Of a DNA stretch of 64,000 nt, positions 44,659 to 55,980 are shown one piece after another. Each line of letters begins with the position of its first letter. The first letter of the stretch is position 1. The stretch spans positions 1,612,001 to 1,676,000 of the forward strand of contig NZ_CP081862.1 of the NCBI RefSeq assembly GCF_019797765.1, given 5' to 3'. Under the pieces are notes generated by a model. The model was not told the DNA's origin. It was given only the letters and a program-made list of their open reading frames with translations, and ran no database searches. Source of the DNA: Cellulomonas sp. C5510. Its GTDB lineage: Bacteria; Actinomycetota; Actinomycetes; Actinomycetales; Cellulomonadaceae. A program made the translations under genes and the position numbers.

Positions 44659-46743
44659 GTGCGAGTGAGCTTCGACATCGGCGGCACCTTCACCGACCTG
44701 GTGCTGCTGGACGACGTGTCCGGCCGTGCCTGGCTGGGCAAGTGCCTGACCACCTACGACGACTTCAGCCGCGCCATCGAGCAGGGCATCCGCCAGGTGC
44801 TCGACGCGGCGGGCACCGGGGCGGACGCCGTCGGCGACTCCGTCGTCGGTGCCACCACCCTGGTGACCAACGCGCTGATCGAGCGCCGCGGCGCCGACAC
44901 CGCCCTGCTGACCACCCGCGGCTTCGGGGACACCCTCGAGATCGGCCGCGAGTGGCGGTACGACCTGTACGACGCCCAGCTCAAGCTCCCGGAGCCGCTC
45001 GTGCCCGTCGCGCAGCGGTTCGAGGTCACCGAGCGGCTGCGCGCCGACGGCTCGGTCGCCACCCCGCTCGACCTGGACGAGGTGGCCCGCATCGCGGACC
45101 GGCTCGCGGAGCTCGGCGTGGAGTCCGTGGCCGTGTGCCTGCTGCACTCCTACGCCAGCGCGGCGCACGAGGAGGCGGTGGGCAAGGTGCTCGCGGACCG
45201 GCTGCCGGGCGTGCCGGTGACGCTGTCCGGCCACCTGGTGCCGGTGATCCGGGAGTACGAGCGCACCGTGACGACGCTGGCCAACGCCTACGTCCGGCCC
45301 GTCGCCGGGGAGCACTTCGCCGACATCGAGCGCGCCGTCGGCCGGCTCGGCATCGACCAGCCGCTCGTGCTCATGCAGTCGAACGGCGGCGTGATCTCGA
45401 CGCCCACCGCCCGCGAGCACCCGCTGCGGCTGCTGGAGTCCGGCCCGGCGGCCGGCGCGATCGGCGCGGCGTACGTCGGGCGCCGGCTCGGCCTGGACCG
45501 GCTGATCGCCTTCGACATGGGCGGGACCACCGCCAAGGTCTGCCTGATCGAGGGCGGCCGGCCGACGGTGCACCACGGGTTCGAGGTCGGCCGGGTGCAC
45601 CGGCTGAAGGCCGGGTCCGGCCTCCCGGTCAGCATGCCGGTGGTCGACATGCTGGAGATCGGCGCGGGCGGCGGCTCCATCGCCGCGCTCGACGACCTGG
45701 GGCTGCTCAAGGTCGGGCCGCACTCCGCCGGCTCCCGCCCGGGCCCGGCCGGTTACGGCCTGGGCGGCGACCGCCCGACGGTCACCGACGCGGACATCGT
45801 GCTGGGCTACCTCGACCCGGACTACTTCCTCGGCGGCCGGATGTCGCTCGACGTCGAGGCGTCGCGCCGCGCGATGGTCGAGCACCTCGGGGCGGCGTTC
45901 GGCGACGACCCGCTCGCGGCGGCCGCCGGCGTCGTCCGCGTCGTCGACGAGCACATGGCCCTCGCCATGCAGGTGCACGCGACCGAGCGGGGGCACGACC
46001 CGCGGACGTTCACGATGCTGGCGTTCGGCGGCGCCGCGCCGGTGCACGCCGCCCGCGTGGCCCGCACGCTGGGGCTGCGCGAGGTCGTCATCCCGTCCGC
46101 GGCCGGCGTGCTGTCCGCGACCGGGCTGCTGGTGGCGCCGCCGATGGTCGAGGTGTCCCGCACGCACCTGACCGAGCTCGCCGGCTGGCAGCCCGGGACG
46201 GTCGCCGACCTGTACGACGGGCTGGTGGCGCAGGCCGCCGCGGAGCTCGCGCAGCCCGTGGACCGCGTCGAGCGGTTCGTCGACATGCGATTCGTCGGGC
46301 AGGGCTTCGAGATCGAGGTGCCCGTGGCGGACGGCGACGGCCCCGCGCAGTACCTGGAGGCGTTCGCCACCGAGTACGCCCGGGTGTACGGCACCCGGCC
46401 CGACTACGACCGCGCGGAGGTGGTGACGTGGCGGGTGCGGGTGTACGGCCGGTTCGCGCAGCCGGAGCTCGTCCGCACGGTGCCGCCGGTCGCCGACGGG
46501 CCCGCCCCGGCCCGCAGCCGCACCGTCTGGTTCCCGGAGACCGGTCCCGTCGAGGCGCCGGTGCTGCGGATGCTGGAGCAGCGTCCGGGCTTCACGGTCA
46601 CCGGCCCGGCGGTGCTCCAGCTCCCCGAGTCGACCGCGGTGATCGGCCCCGGGGACGAGGCGCGGCTCGACGACGACGGCAACCTGCACATCCGCATCGA
46701 CCTGCCGGCCGTGCAGGTCCCGCTGACGGAGGTGGGCGCATGA
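44659..46743 (+). CDS. Hydantoinase/oxoprolinase family protein, subunit A (HyuA-type)
   Basis: A 694-residue ASKHA-fold ATPase subunit from GTG 44659. It opens VSFDIGGTFTDLVLL (phosphate loop); GATTLVTNALIERRG, LQSNGGVIS, RLLESGPAAGAIGA and IAFDMGGTTAKVCLIEGG (second ATP loop) follow, then EIGAGGGSIA and AFGGAAPVHAARVA. With HyuB it should hydrolyse a cyclic amide (N-methylhydantoin, hydantoin or 5-oxoproline) at the cost of ATP; acetone-carboxylase-type chemistry is a less likely alternative. ATGA overlap with the next gene. Confidence 0.9.
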   Translation: MRVSFDIGGTFTDLVLLDDVSGRAWLGKCLTTYDDFSRAIEQGIRQVLDAAGTGADAVGDSVVGATTLVTNALIERRGADTALLTTRGFGDTLEIGREWRYDLYDAQLKLPEPLVPVAQRFEVTERLRADGSVATPLDLDEVARIADRLAELGVESVAVCLLHSYASAAHEEAVGKVLADRLPGVPVTLSGHLVPVIREYERTVTTLANAYVRPVAGEHFADIERAVGRLGIDQPLVLMQSNGGVISTPTAREHPLRLLESGPAAGAIGAAYVGRRLGLDRLIAFDMGGTTAKVCLIEGGRPTVHHGFEVGRVHRLKAGSGLPVSMPVVDMLEIGAGGGSIAALDDLGLLKVGPHSAGSRPGPAGYGLGGDRPTVTDADIVLGYLDPDYFLGGRMSLDVEASRRAMVEHLGAAFGDDPLAAAAGVVRVVDEHMALAMQVHATERGHDPRTFTMLAFGGAAPVHAARVARTLGLREVVIPSAAGVLSATGLLVAPPMVEVSRTHLTELAGWQPGTVADLYDGLVAQAAAELAQPVDRVERFVDMRFVGQGFEIEVPVADGDGPAQYLEAFATEYARVYGTRPDYDRAEVVTWRVRVYGRFAQPELVRTVPPVADGPAPARSRTVWFPETGPVEAPVLRMLEQRPGFTVTGPAVLQLPESTAVIGPGDEARLDDDGNLHIRIDLPAVQVPLTEVGA

Positions 46744-47642
46744 GCCCGGACCGCGCCCGCGCCTGGCTCACGGGGCTGGGCCTGCCGGGGGAGGACCCGG
46801 CCGTCCCGGCGACCAGCACCGGGAGGTTCGCCGACGGCGGGCAGTACAAGTGGGAGGTCGCGGGCGCGCTGGACGCCCCATCGACCGCGCGCCTGCACGA
46901 CCTGCTCGCCGCCGGGGGCGTGCGGCTGCACCAGGTCACCAACACGGTCGGCACGATGCGGTACCTGGACGCCGAGGTGACCGACCTGGTCGCCGTGGCG
47001 CGCGAGCGCGGCATCCAGCTCCGGATGGCGGTCGGCCCGCGCGGCCTGCACGACGTGGGCGGGCAGAAGCTCGCGTCGAGCGCGGTCGCCGCGGCCAGCG
47101 CGTACCGGCTGCGCGGCGCCGACCACCTGGCGCAGGGGCTGGAGGACGTCGCGCACGCCGTCGACCTCGGCGTGCGCGGGTTCCTCGTGTTCGACGAGGG
47201 GCTGCTCCTGGTGCTGCACCGGCTGCGCGCCGCCGGGGAGCTGCCGGCGGACCTGCGGCTCAAGGCGTCGTCCAACATGGGCGCCGCCAACCCCGCGCAC
47301 GCGCTGCTGCTCGCCGAGGCGGGCGCGGACTCCGTCAACCTCCAGCGCGACCTCGACGTGCGGATGGTCGCCGCGGTGCGCGCCGCGACCTCCGTGCCGC
47401 TCGACCTCCACACCGACAACCCCCGGCAGACCGGCGGGTTCCTGCGCGGCTACGACGTCCCCGAGCTGGTGCGCGTGGGCGCGCCGGTCTACCTGAAGTC
47501 CGGGAACGCCGCGCAGGACTTCGCCGAGACCGCCCCCACCGAGCGCGAGCTCGCCGCGGTCGCCCGCCAGATCCTCCTCGACGACCAGGTGCTGCGGCGC
47601 CTGCTCCCCGAGGCGGTCGCGTCCGACCAGCCCGAGTTCTGA
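46740..47642 (+). CDS. U32-peptidase-like / TIM-barrel protein of unknown function
   Basis: A 300-residue protein inserted between HyuA and HyuB subunits. Repeating beta-alpha units are seen (GIQLRMAVGPRG, GVRGFLVFDEGLL, LRLKASSNMGAANPAHALLL, GADSVNLQRDLD, VPLDLHTDNPRQTGGFLRG, APVYLKSGNAA). This resembles U32 peptidase-like TIM barrels, but it has no cysteine, so the Fe-S or Zn cysteines of classical U32 members are absent. ATGA overlap with hyuA and 14 bases before hyuB imply a shared task. The assignment is tentative. Confidence 0.55.
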   Translation: MSPDRARAWLTGLGLPGEDPAVPATSTGRFADGGQYKWEVAGALDAPSTARLHDLLAAGGVRLHQVTNTVGTMRYLDAEVTDLVAVARERGIQLRMAVGPRGLHDVGGQKLASSAVAAASAYRLRGADHLAQGLEDVAHAVDLGVRGFLVFDEGLLLVLHRLRAAGELPADLRLKASSNMGAANPAHALLLAEAGADSVNLQRDLDVRMVAAVRAATSVPLDLHTDNPRQTGGFLRGYDVPELVRVGAPVYLKSGNAAQDFAETAPTERELAAVARQILLDDQVLRRLLPEAVASDQPEF

Positions 47643-47656
47643 AGAAGGAGACCCCC

Positions 47657-49198
47657 ATGACGACGACCTGGGACGCCGCGTCGCTGCAGATCGTGTGGCA
47701 GCGCCTCATCTCCGTCGCGGACGAGATGGCCGCGGTGCTGCTGCGCACCGCCTTCTCCTCCGTGGTGCGGGAGTCCAACGACCTGGCCTGCGCGGTGCTG
47801 ACCGCCGACGGCACGCTGCTGGTGGAGTACGGCCGGTCCGTGCCGGTGTTCACCGGCACCGTGGCGGGCACCGCGACCGCGATGGTCGCCGAGCTCGGCA
47901 AGCAGAACCTGCGGCCCGGCGACGTGATCGCCACGAACGACCCGTGGTTCGGCAACACCCACCTGCCCGACCTGACCGCGGTCACGCCGGTGTTCCGCGA
48001 CGGCGAGATCGTGGCCTACGTGGCGAGCATCTGCCACCTGTCCGACATCGGCGGCACGTCCGAGGGCGCGTTCGCGCAGGACGTGTACGAGGAGGGCTTC
48101 TGCCTGCCGCCGGTGAAGCTCGTCGAGGAGGGCGTGCCGAACGCCCTGGTGCGCCGCATCCTCGCGCGCAACGTCCGGGTGCCCGGGCAGGTGCTCGGCG
48201 ACGTCGACGCCCTGGTTGCGGCGAACGCGCTGGGGGAGCGGCGGCTGCAGGCGATGCTCGACGCGGACCCCGACCTCGACCTGCGGGAGGCCGCCGAGCA
48301 CATCTGCGGCGCCACCGAGCGGGCCGTGCGCCGGTCCATCGCCGCGATCCCCGACGGCCGGTACACGGCGTCGGTCGACCTCGACGGGTTCGAGGAGCCG
48401 AAGACGATCCACGTCACGGTGGACGTCGCCGGCGACGAGCTGGTGGTCGACTACGCCGGGACGTCCCCGCAGTCGCGGTTCGGCATCAACTCCGCGTCCC
48501 CGACCTACGGCTACACCCGGTACGGGCTGGCGTGCCTGCTCGCGCCCGACGTGCCGAACAACCAGGGCGCGCTGCGGCCGATCACCATCCGGGTGCCCGA
48601 GGGCTCCCTGCTCAAGCCGACGAGGACCGCCGCGGTGTCCGCCAACTTCCCGGCGCACGCCATCCCGGCGGTGCTGTCCCGCGCGCTGCTCGGCCCGCTG
48701 CCCACCCGGGTCTCGGCCGCCGCCGGCACCCCGTTCTGGGTCGTCGGCATCCGCGGCGAGGCCGCCGACGGCCCGTTCGCGTCGCTGCTGTGCTTCAACG
48801 GCGGCCAGGGCGCCTCGCAGGGCCAGGACGGCTACGCGACGCTGTCCACCCCGTCGAACGTCTCGAACACCCCCGTCGAGGTCGTCGAGTCGCAGGTGCC
48901 GGTGCTCGTCGAGGCCAAGCGGATCGTCCGCGGCTCCGGCGGCGCCGGCCGGTGGACCGGCGGCGAGGGGCAGGAGGTGGTCCTGCGGTCCGTGCACGAC
49001 GAGCCGCTGGACATCGTGTTCCTCACCGAGCGCATCGAGCACGCCGCCCCCGGCCTGGCGGGCGGGCAGGACGGCGCGACCGGCCTGCTGCGCGTGGACG
49101 ACGTCGACGTGCCCGCTCCGAAGGGCAGGACCGCCCTGCAGCCCGGCTCCCGGATCCTGCTCCGCACCCCCGGCGGTGGCGGCTACGGCGCCGCCTGA
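47657..49198 (+). CDS. Hydantoinase/oxoprolinase family protein, subunit B (HyuB-type)
   Basis: A 513-residue subunit with AAGGAG before its ATG. Signature segments are TAFSSVVRESNDLACAVL, DVIATNDPWFGNTHLPDLTAV, ASICHLSDIGGTSEGAF, VDYAGTSPQSRFGINS and LLRTPGGGGYG at the C-terminus. Partner of HyuA in ATP-dependent ring opening of a hydantoin or oxoproline-like substrate. Confidence 0.92.
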   Translation: MTTTWDAASLQIVWQRLISVADEMAAVLLRTAFSSVVRESNDLACAVLTADGTLLVEYGRSVPVFTGTVAGTATAMVAELGKQNLRPGDVIATNDPWFGNTHLPDLTAVTPVFRDGEIVAYVASICHLSDIGGTSEGAFAQDVYEEGFCLPPVKLVEEGVPNALVRRILARNVRVPGQVLGDVDALVAANALGERRLQAMLDADPDLDLREAAEHICGATERAVRRSIAAIPDGRYTASVDLDGFEEPKTIHVTVDVAGDELVVDYAGTSPQSRFGINSASPTYGYTRYGLACLLAPDVPNNQGALRPITIRVPEGSLLKPTRTAAVSANFPAHAIPAVLSRALLGPLPTRVSAAAGTPFWVVGIRGEAADGPFASLLCFNGGQGASQGQDGYATLSTPSNVSNTPVEVVESQVPVLVEAKRIVRGSGGAGRWTGGEGQEVVLRSVHDEPLDIVFLTERIEHAAPGLAGGQDGATGLLRVDDVDVPAPKGRTALQPGSRILLRTPGGGGYGAA

Positions 49199-49229
49199 CC
49201 CCGCCCCCCGAACCGAGAGGACCTCCGAC

Positions 49230-49853
49230 ATGACCACCACCACGACCTCCGACTGGGCCGCACCCGGCAGCACCGTCCTGCCGCCGAAGGGCCGGCTCGC
49301 CCTCAAGCTGCGCGCCGGGCAGCGCGTCACCGTCACCGACCTCGAGGGCCAGCAGGTGATGGACTTCATCGCCTCGATGGTCGACGACCCCGACGAGCGG
49401 CTGTCCGCCATGTTCACCCGCGTCTCGTCGGGCAAGTGGGACCTGAAGCAGGGCTACACCATCTACTCCGACCGGTGCCGCCCGATGTTCCGCGTCGTGC
49501 ACGACGACAACGGCACCCACAACATGACCGGCGGCTACTGCACCCGGTACTCCAACGCGATCCGGTACGGCGTCGAGGAGACGTGGGGCTGCCTGGACAA
49601 CCTCATCGGGGACTGGGAGGAGCTGGGCCTGGACGTCACGGCCATCAACCCGGACCAGTGCATCTCGCTGTTCATGAACATCCTCCACCACCCCGACGGG
49701 CGCATGGAGATCGTCGAGCCGACCACGTCGGCGGGCGACCGGATCGTCCTGGAGGTGCTCAGCGACGTGTACGTCGGGTTCTCGAACTGCCCCGAGGAGC
49801 ACAACCCCTGCAACGCGTACCACGTGACGCCGATGGCGGTCACCGTCGAGTGA
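49230..49853 (+). CDS. DUF1989 protein (urea carboxylase-associated family)
   Basis: A 207-residue protein. DUF1989 features are GQQVMDFIA, GYTIYSDRCRPMFRVVHDD, NMTGGYCTRYSNAIRYG, INPDQCISLFMNI and FSNCPEEHNPCNAYHVTPM with conserved Cys/Asn/His that probably bind metal. Known relatives accompany urea carboxylase, and the pair CgdAB deiminates carboxyguanidine. Here a single copy follows the hydantoinase-type genes and stands near urease, so it may act on a ureido or guanidino product. Last gene of the operon. Confidence 0.88.
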   Translation: MTTTTTSDWAAPGSTVLPPKGRLALKLRAGQRVTVTDLEGQQVMDFIASMVDDPDERLSAMFTRVSSGKWDLKQGYTIYSDRCRPMFRVVHDDNGTHNMTGGYCTRYSNAIRYGVEETWGCLDNLIGDWEELGLDVTAINPDQCISLFMNILHHPDGRMEIVEPTTSAGDRIVLEVLSDVYVGFSNCPEEHNPCNAYHVTPMAVTVE

Positions 49854-49880
49854 CGCGCGGCGTCCCGGTGCCGGCGGGCC

Positions 49881-50040
49881 TCACCGCTCGTCGGCGCCGG
49901 GGCGCAGCGCCCGCAGGGCGTCGAGGATCGCCATCAGGTCGACGGCCTCCTGGCTCACGGCCCCGAGCACCGGCGGGACCGCGCCGAGCGCGGCGACGCC
50001 CATCAGCCCCACGGACAGCGCCGTGCCCCCTCCCGTGGGC
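49881..50040 (-). pseudogene. Remnant: C-terminal end of a heavy-metal P-type ATPase
   Basis: On the minus strand, about 50 codons ending at a stop at 49881-49883 read TGGGTALSVGLMGVAALGAV, PPVLGAVSQEAVDLMAILDALRALR. This is the characteristic last helix and tail of P1B-type metal ATPases (PPVxGAxxQExxDxxVILNALRAL). Upstream of 50040 the homology stops abruptly and no catalytic domains are present, so this is a truncated fossil of a lost pump. Confidence 0.7.
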
Positions 50041-50348
50041 CGCTGTCCTCGGTGGTCCTCCCACGGTACGTCCGGCCGCGGGACGCACGGCGGGGCCGGA
50101 GGTCCCCGGCTCCACCGTGCCGGGCCCCTGCGGGCGTCTCCCGCGGCATCGTGACCGCGGTGCCCAGGACCTCCCCGGTGACGGCGTCGGGGACCACGGA
50201 CGAGACGGAGTCGGCGAGGGGCCCGCAGGTCCTCCGGTCCCAGGCGGAGGCGACCGAGCCCGTGTCGCCGTCGACCACCGCGACCGCCGGGTGCTCGCGG
50301 ATGGTGTCTCCGGCCGGGAGAGCGGGCCCGTTCCGCGGCGCGAGGACG
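50041..50348. other. Spacer between the ATPase remnant and ureD, no supported gene
   Basis: On the minus strand one frame reads EHPAVAVVDGDTGSVASAWD, CGPLADSVSSVVPDAVTGEVLG with third-position GC typical of coding DNA, but no plausible start or family match was found and it runs into unrelated sequence. It may be a second decayed fragment. Nothing else is seen. Confidence 0.4.
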
Positions 50349-51113
50349 TCAGACGCCCGTGTGCCGCGCCGCGCCGGCCTCGCCCCGCCACGCCGCCCAC
50401 CGCTCGTCGAGCGCCGGGTCGTGCGTGTGGGCGCGCAGGTCGCGCGCGACGGCGCCGGGGCCGGCGAGCTCCAGCACGGTGACGCCGTCCGCCGGCTCCG
50501 CCTGCAGCGGCTCCGCGGGCCGCAGCCCGACGACGGCGACCGTGTCGAGCACGCGCGCGTCACCCCGCGTCACCAGGTCGGACCACGGATCGCCGAGCAC
50601 GACGTCGTCCACGAGCACCGGCGCGCCCTCCTGCGTGACCCGGGTCGCCGACCGCACGAACCCGCCGGCCTCGCCGGTCCGCCCGAGCACGAGCGCCTCG
50701 CGCCACGCGGCGACCGCGCCGGCCGCGAGCATCACGTCCGTCCGCCGCTCCACGTGCGCCCCGGTGGCGACGACGAACGGCGGCGCGTCCCACACGAGCG
50801 TCCCGCCCGCGCCGACCCGCGCGCCGACCGACCAGGAGGACGGCACCCCGGACGCGTCGTAGGCGACGGTGCCCGTCACCTCCTCGATCTCCAGCCACGC
50901 ACCGGGCCCGACGACCACGTCGATCGTGACGTGGTCGCCCGCCAGCAGCAGGGCGCGGTTGGCGACGAGGGCGACGTGCGCCCCGCGGTCGTCGGAGCGG
51001 AGCACCCGCGCCGCCAGGGCGCCGGTCGCGGTCCGGCACGTGGCGCGCACGCCGTGCGGGTCGGCGTGCACCTCGACGACGGTGCGCGCACCTGCGCCCG
51101 GCAGGCCGGTCAC
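50349..51113 (-). CDS. ureD: Urease accessory protein UreD
   Basis: A 254-residue beta-rich scaffold protein from GTG 51113, needed with UreF and UreG to load nickel into urease. Motifs include GAHVALVANRALLLAGDHVT, GPGAWLEIEEVTGTVAYD, WDAPPFVVATGAHVERRTDV and WREALVLGRTGEAGGF. Last gene of the ureABCFGD operon, 24 bases after ureG. It is the least conserved urease protein but its place and length fit. Confidence 0.88.
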   Translation of the reverse strand: MTGLPGAGARTVVEVHADPHGVRATCRTATGALAARVLRSDDRGAHVALVANRALLLAGDHVTIDVVVGPGAWLEIEEVTGTVAYDASGVPSSWSVGARVGAGGTLVWDAPPFVVATGAHVERRTDVMLAAGAVAAWREALVLGRTGEAGGFVRSATRVTQEGAPVLVDDVVLGDPWSDLVTRGDARVLDTVAVVGLRPAEPLQAEPADGVTVLELAGPGAVARDLRAHTHDPALDERWAAWRGEAGAARHTGV

Positions 51114-51137
51114 CGCCGGCCCGCCGGGCGGCGGGCG

Positions 51138-51893
51138 TCAGTGGGCATGCGGCTCGTCGCCGTGCTCGTGGGTGTGCTCCTCGCCGTCGGCGTGGAAGTG
51201 CGGCGCCATCGGGCCCGGGTCCTGCGGGACGTGCTGCCCGGCCCGGTGCGAGGCGAGCACGGTGCGGACCCACCCCGTCAGATGCGCGATGGACGCGGGG
51301 TCCTCCCGGGACAGGCCGAGCACCGGCATGCCGTCGCGGGCGCGCTCGGCGTCCGCGATCATCTGCGGCACGTCGACGCCGACGTAGGGGGACAGGTCGG
51401 TCTTGTTCACGACGAGCAGGTCGGCGCGGCCGATGCCGGGGCCGCCCTTGCGGGCCACGTCGCCGCCGCCCGCCACGTCGAGCACGAAGATCTGCGCGTC
51501 GACCAGGGCGGGGGAGAACGTCGCGGTGAGGTTGTCGCCGCCGGACTCGACCAGGACGACGTCGAGCGGGCCGAAGTCGGCCTCGAGGTCCTCGACGGCG
51601 ATGAGGTTCGCGGTGATGTCGTCGCGGATCGCGGTGTGGGGGCACGCGCCGGTCTCGACGGCGCGGATCCGCTCCGGGTCGAGCACGCCGGCGGAGCGCA
51701 GGAACCGGGCGTCCTCGTCGGTGTAGATGTCGTTGGTGATGACACCGAGCTGGAGGTCGGCGGACAGGTGCCGGCAGAGCAGGCCGATGAGCGAGCTCTT
51801 GCCGGTCCCGACGGGGCCGGCCACGCCGAGGCGCAGCGCGCGGGTCGCGGCGGGGGCGGCGACGCCGGGGGTGGCGGTGGTGGTCTCAGGCAC
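51138..51893 (-). CDS. ureG: Urease accessory GTPase UreG
   Basis: A 251-residue SIMIBI GTPase that drives nickel delivery. P-loop [10 protein letters not shown] near residue 26, [27 protein letters not shown] (nickel-binding Cys-Pro-His), [12 protein letters not shown] and VNKTDLS (guanine specificity). The C-terminus is His-rich ([20 protein letters not shown]), a nickel-storage tail more common at the N-terminus of actinobacterial UreG. Overlaps ureF by eight bases. Confidence 0.97.
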   Translation of the reverse strand: MPETTTATPGVAAPAATRALRLGVAGPVGTGKSSLIGLLCRHLSADLQLGVITNDIYTDEDARFLRSAGVLDPERIRAVETGACPHTAIRDDITANLIAVEDLEADFGPLDVVLVESGGDNLTATFSPALVDAQIFVLDVAGGGDVARKGGPGIGRADLLVVNKTDLSPYVGVDVPQMIADAERARDGMPVLGLSREDPASIAHLTGWVRTVLASHRAGQHVPQDPGPMAPHFHADGEEHTHEHGDEPHAH

Positions 51894-52626
51894 TGAACAA
51901 CCTCTCGTCGGTCCGGGCGTGGGTCTCGGCCCACTGCTCGATCAGGGGGGCGCCGCTCGCGGGGATGCGCGCGGCGTCGGTCAGGTCGCGGACCTCCGCG
52001 ACCAGGGTCTCGATGTCGTCCCGGGCGTCGACGACCCAGCGGATCGTCTCGACGGGGTCGAGCGGGGCGAGCTTGAGGGTCGCGGCCGCGACGGTCTGCG
52101 CGTCGTCGTAGGCGACGAGCCGGGCGGTCTGCGCGCCGGACAGCCCGGCGCAGGCGGCCGTGACGCCCACGACCAGGGGACGCGGCGGGTGCCCGGCCGA
52201 GGGGGAGCGGTCCGCCGTCCGCCGGAGCGCGACCGCGGCGGACAGCGCGCCCACCCCGGGGTGCTCGGGCCACAGACCCGTGAGCAGCCGCTGCTGCCCC
52301 CGCCCGAGCCGCACCGAGCTGTCGCGGAGCGCCCGGCTCGGGGTGCGCGCCTCCCAGTGCCGCCACACGGCGACCAGCCCGGCGGCGGCCGCCCCGTCCG
52401 GGTGCGCCGCGACGTGCCGGGCGACGACGGCGACCCCGGCCTCGACCCGGACGACGGTCCGGAGCCGGGCGGTGAGGAACGCCGGGACCTGGTCGGGGCG
52501 CAGCCCGCCCCGCAGCGCCGGCTCCAGCGAGCCGGACTGGGTGTGCGCGCCGGTGGGCAGGCGCGCGTCGGCCAGCAGCGCGAGCATCAGCTCGCCGCCG
52601 CCGCCGTGCGCGCCTGCCGCCGCCAT
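51886..52626 (-). CDS. ureF: Urease accessory protein UreF
   Basis: A 246-residue all-helical protein. [22 protein letters not shown] is the UreF opening (variant of LPxGxFxxSxGLE), and [20 protein letters not shown] contains the C-terminal conserved segment. Activates UreG GTPase and couples it to the urease-UreD complex. Starts six bases after the ureC stop. Confidence 0.9.
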   Translation of the reverse strand: MAAAGAHGGGGELMLALLADARLPTGAHTQSGSLEPALRGGLRPDQVPAFLTARLRTVVRVEAGVAVVARHVAAHPDGAAAAGLVAVWRHWEARTPSRALRDSSVRLGRGQQRLLTGLWPEHPGVGALSAAVALRRTADRSPSAGHPPRPLVVGVTAACAGLSGAQTARLVAYDDAQTVAAATLKLAPLDPVETIRWVVDARDDIETLVAEVRDLTDAARIPASGAPLIEQWAETHARTDERLFSA

Positions 52627-52631
52627 CGTGC

Positions 52632-54339
<1,708 letters not shown>

Positions 54340-54347
<8 letters not shown>

Positions 54348-54690
54348 CGAGGCGTCCCCCGTCCGCCTTGCCGCGCTGCAGGCCGGGGACGCGGCGGGCG
54401 CCGCGCAGGGCGACCGCCTCCACCCGGCGCGAGGCGCCGGGCTCGAACCGCTGCGAGGTGCCGGACGGCACGTCGAGCCGGAACCCGTGCGCGGCCGCGC
54501 GGTCGAAGGCGAGCGCGGGGTTGGCGTCGGGCAGGTGCAGGTGGGAGCCGATCTGCACGGGACGGTCGCCGGTGTTCTCGATGACGAGGCTGAGACGCTC
54601 GTGCGGGGCCCGGTCGGCGTTGAGCGTGATCGGCCCGGCGTCGGGGTCGACCCGGACGGCGCCGGGGCCGGAGCGTGAGGGGGCGGCCAA
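54340..54690 (-). CDS. ureB: Urease beta subunit
   Basis: A 116-residue small subunit. No ATG or GTG fits; TTG 54690 gives [14 protein letters not shown] with a GACGGAG ribosome-binding site and sits 17 bases after ureA. Family segments are [30 protein letters not shown], here seen as [20 protein letters not shown], then [14 protein letters not shown] and [17 protein letters not shown]. Part of the UreABC apoenzyme. Confidence 0.94.
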
Positions 54691-54707
54691 GGTGGGGTCT
54701 CCGTCCG

Positions 54708-55010
54708 TCAGGCGATCGGGTGGTGGAGGGTGACGAGCTTGCGCCCGTCGGGGAACGTGGCCTCGACCTGCACGTCGGTCAGCATCTCCGCGACGCCCTC
54801 CATGACGTCGTCGCGGCCGAGGACCTCGCGGCCGGCCACCATGAGCTCCTCGACGCCGGCGCCCTCCCGGGCCCGCTCGATCACCCAGGTGGTCAGCAGC
54901 GCCACCGTCTCGGGGTGGTTGAGCCGGACGCCGCGGTCCCGCCGGTCGCGCGCCACCATCCCCGCCACGGCGAGGAGCAGCTTCTCGGTGTCGGCCGGTG
55001 TCAGGTGCAC
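54708..55010 (-). CDS. ureA: Urease gamma subunit
   Basis: A 100-residue subunit from GTG 55010 ([19 protein letters not shown]). [37 protein letters not shown] and [18 protein letters not shown] complete the family pattern and length. First gene of ureABCFGD; two TTGGATCCAA-type operators lie 49-76 bases upstream, shared with the divergent GntR gene. Confidence 0.97.
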   Translation of the reverse strand: MHLTPADTEKLLLAVAGMVARDRRDRGVRLNHPETVALLTTWVIERAREGAGVEELMVAGREVLGRDDVMEGVAEMLTDVQVEATFPDGRKLVTLHHPIA

Positions 55011-55058
55011 AGCGCCTCCGTGGTTCACGGGTGGGACGAGGCCCGTGCGGGGCTCGTG

Positions 55059-55086
55059 TTGGATACAATACGCGGATTGGATCCAT
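55059..55086. promoter_or_regulatory. Two GntR-type operators between ureA and the GntR gene
   Basis: TTGGATACAA (55059-55068) and TTGGATCCAT (55077-55086), centres 18 bp apart. They match the perfect palindrome ATTGGATCCAAT found three genes further along and stand out as AT-rich islands in 75 percent GC DNA. Confidence 0.78.
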
Positions 55087-55184
55087 CGTGGTGGCCGGGC
55101 CTGCTCCCCGGGCCTGTCGGGGCAGGCTCGACGGGCGCGCCGGACGTCGCGACGGGCACCACGACGACCGCCAGGAGGCGACGG

Positions 55185-55907
55185 ATGAGCACCACGACGA
55201 CGAGGCCCGGCGACGGCTCGGCCCTGGTCGACGACCTCGCCGCGCGGATCCGCGACCAGATCCTGTCCGGCGAGATCCCCCTGGGGAAGCCGTTGCGCCA
55301 GGCGGACCTCGCCGAGAAGTTCGGCATCAGCCGCACCCCGGTCCGGGAGGCGCTGCGCCAGCTGCAGACCAGCGGGCTCATCGAGATCCACCCGCACCGC
55401 GGGGCCGTGGTCCGGGTGCCGGTGCCGTGGGAGGTCCGCGAGACGTACGAGGTCCGGGCGGCGCTCGAGGCGCTGGCGGCGCGGCGTGCGGCGACGCGGC
55501 TGTCGGCGCGCACGATCGCCCGGATGCGCGAGGCGAACGACTCCCTGTACGCGCTCGCCGTGGCCGCCGCCGAGGGCGCCACGCCGCTGCGCGGGCAGGA
55601 CGTGCTGGACACCGCCAACGACTACGCGCTCCACTCCACCATCCACGAGGCCGCCATGAACGCGCGCCTGCAGCACCTGCTGAACGACATCCACCTGTCG
55701 TACCCGCGCAACGTCCCGGCGATGCTGCTCCGGGAGAACGCCCAGCACCGCGAGGGGAACTACCGCGAGCACGTGGCGATCCTCGACGCCCTGGAGGCGG
55801 AGGACGGGGAGCTCGCCGCGCGCCTCATGCGCCAGCACGTGATCAGCACGGGGGACCAGGTCGCCCGCTGGTACGAGCAGCACGCGGGCTCGTTGCCGCG
55901 GGCGTGA
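55185..55907 (+). CDS. GntR-family transcriptional regulator (FadR/FCD subfamily)
   Basis: A 240-residue regulator. The winged helix (about 15-80) reads [42 protein letters not shown]. The C-terminal FCD domain (about 90-230) keeps the metal/ligand residues in [26 protein letters not shown] and [15 protein letters not shown] (Asp/His/His pattern). Ligands of such proteins are small carboxylates; here a urease/amide pathway intermediate is likely. It is flanked by its putative operator TTGGATCCAA on both sides. Confidence 0.93.
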   Translation: MSTTTTRPGDGSALVDDLAARIRDQILSGEIPLGKPLRQADLAEKFGISRTPVREALRQLQTSGLIEIHPHRGAVVRVPVPWEVRETYEVRAALEALAARRAATRLSARTIARMREANDSLYALAVAAAEGATPLRGQDVLDTANDYALHSTIHEAAMNARLQHLLNDIHLSYPRNVPAMLLRENAQHREGNYREHVAILDALEAEDGELAARLMRQHVISTGDQVARWYEQHAGSLPRA

Positions 55908-55922
55908 CCGGCGGGGCGTAGG

Positions 55923-55934
55923 ATTGGATCCAAT
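55923..55934. promoter_or_regulatory. GntR-type operator before the MFS gene
   Basis: ATTGGATCCAAT, a perfect 12-bp palindrome, 46 bases before the MFS start codon. Confidence 0.8.
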
Positions 55935-55980
55935 CTGCGGGCGCCTCTGACGCGCTCGCGCCCGTCCCCTTGGAGCGCGC

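Noticed and set aside
46740..47642. A third hydantoinase subunit or carbamoylase
   Set aside because: No hydantoinase or carbamoylase metal motif is present; the beta-alpha repeats look like a U32-type TIM barrel, so only that tentative name was kept.
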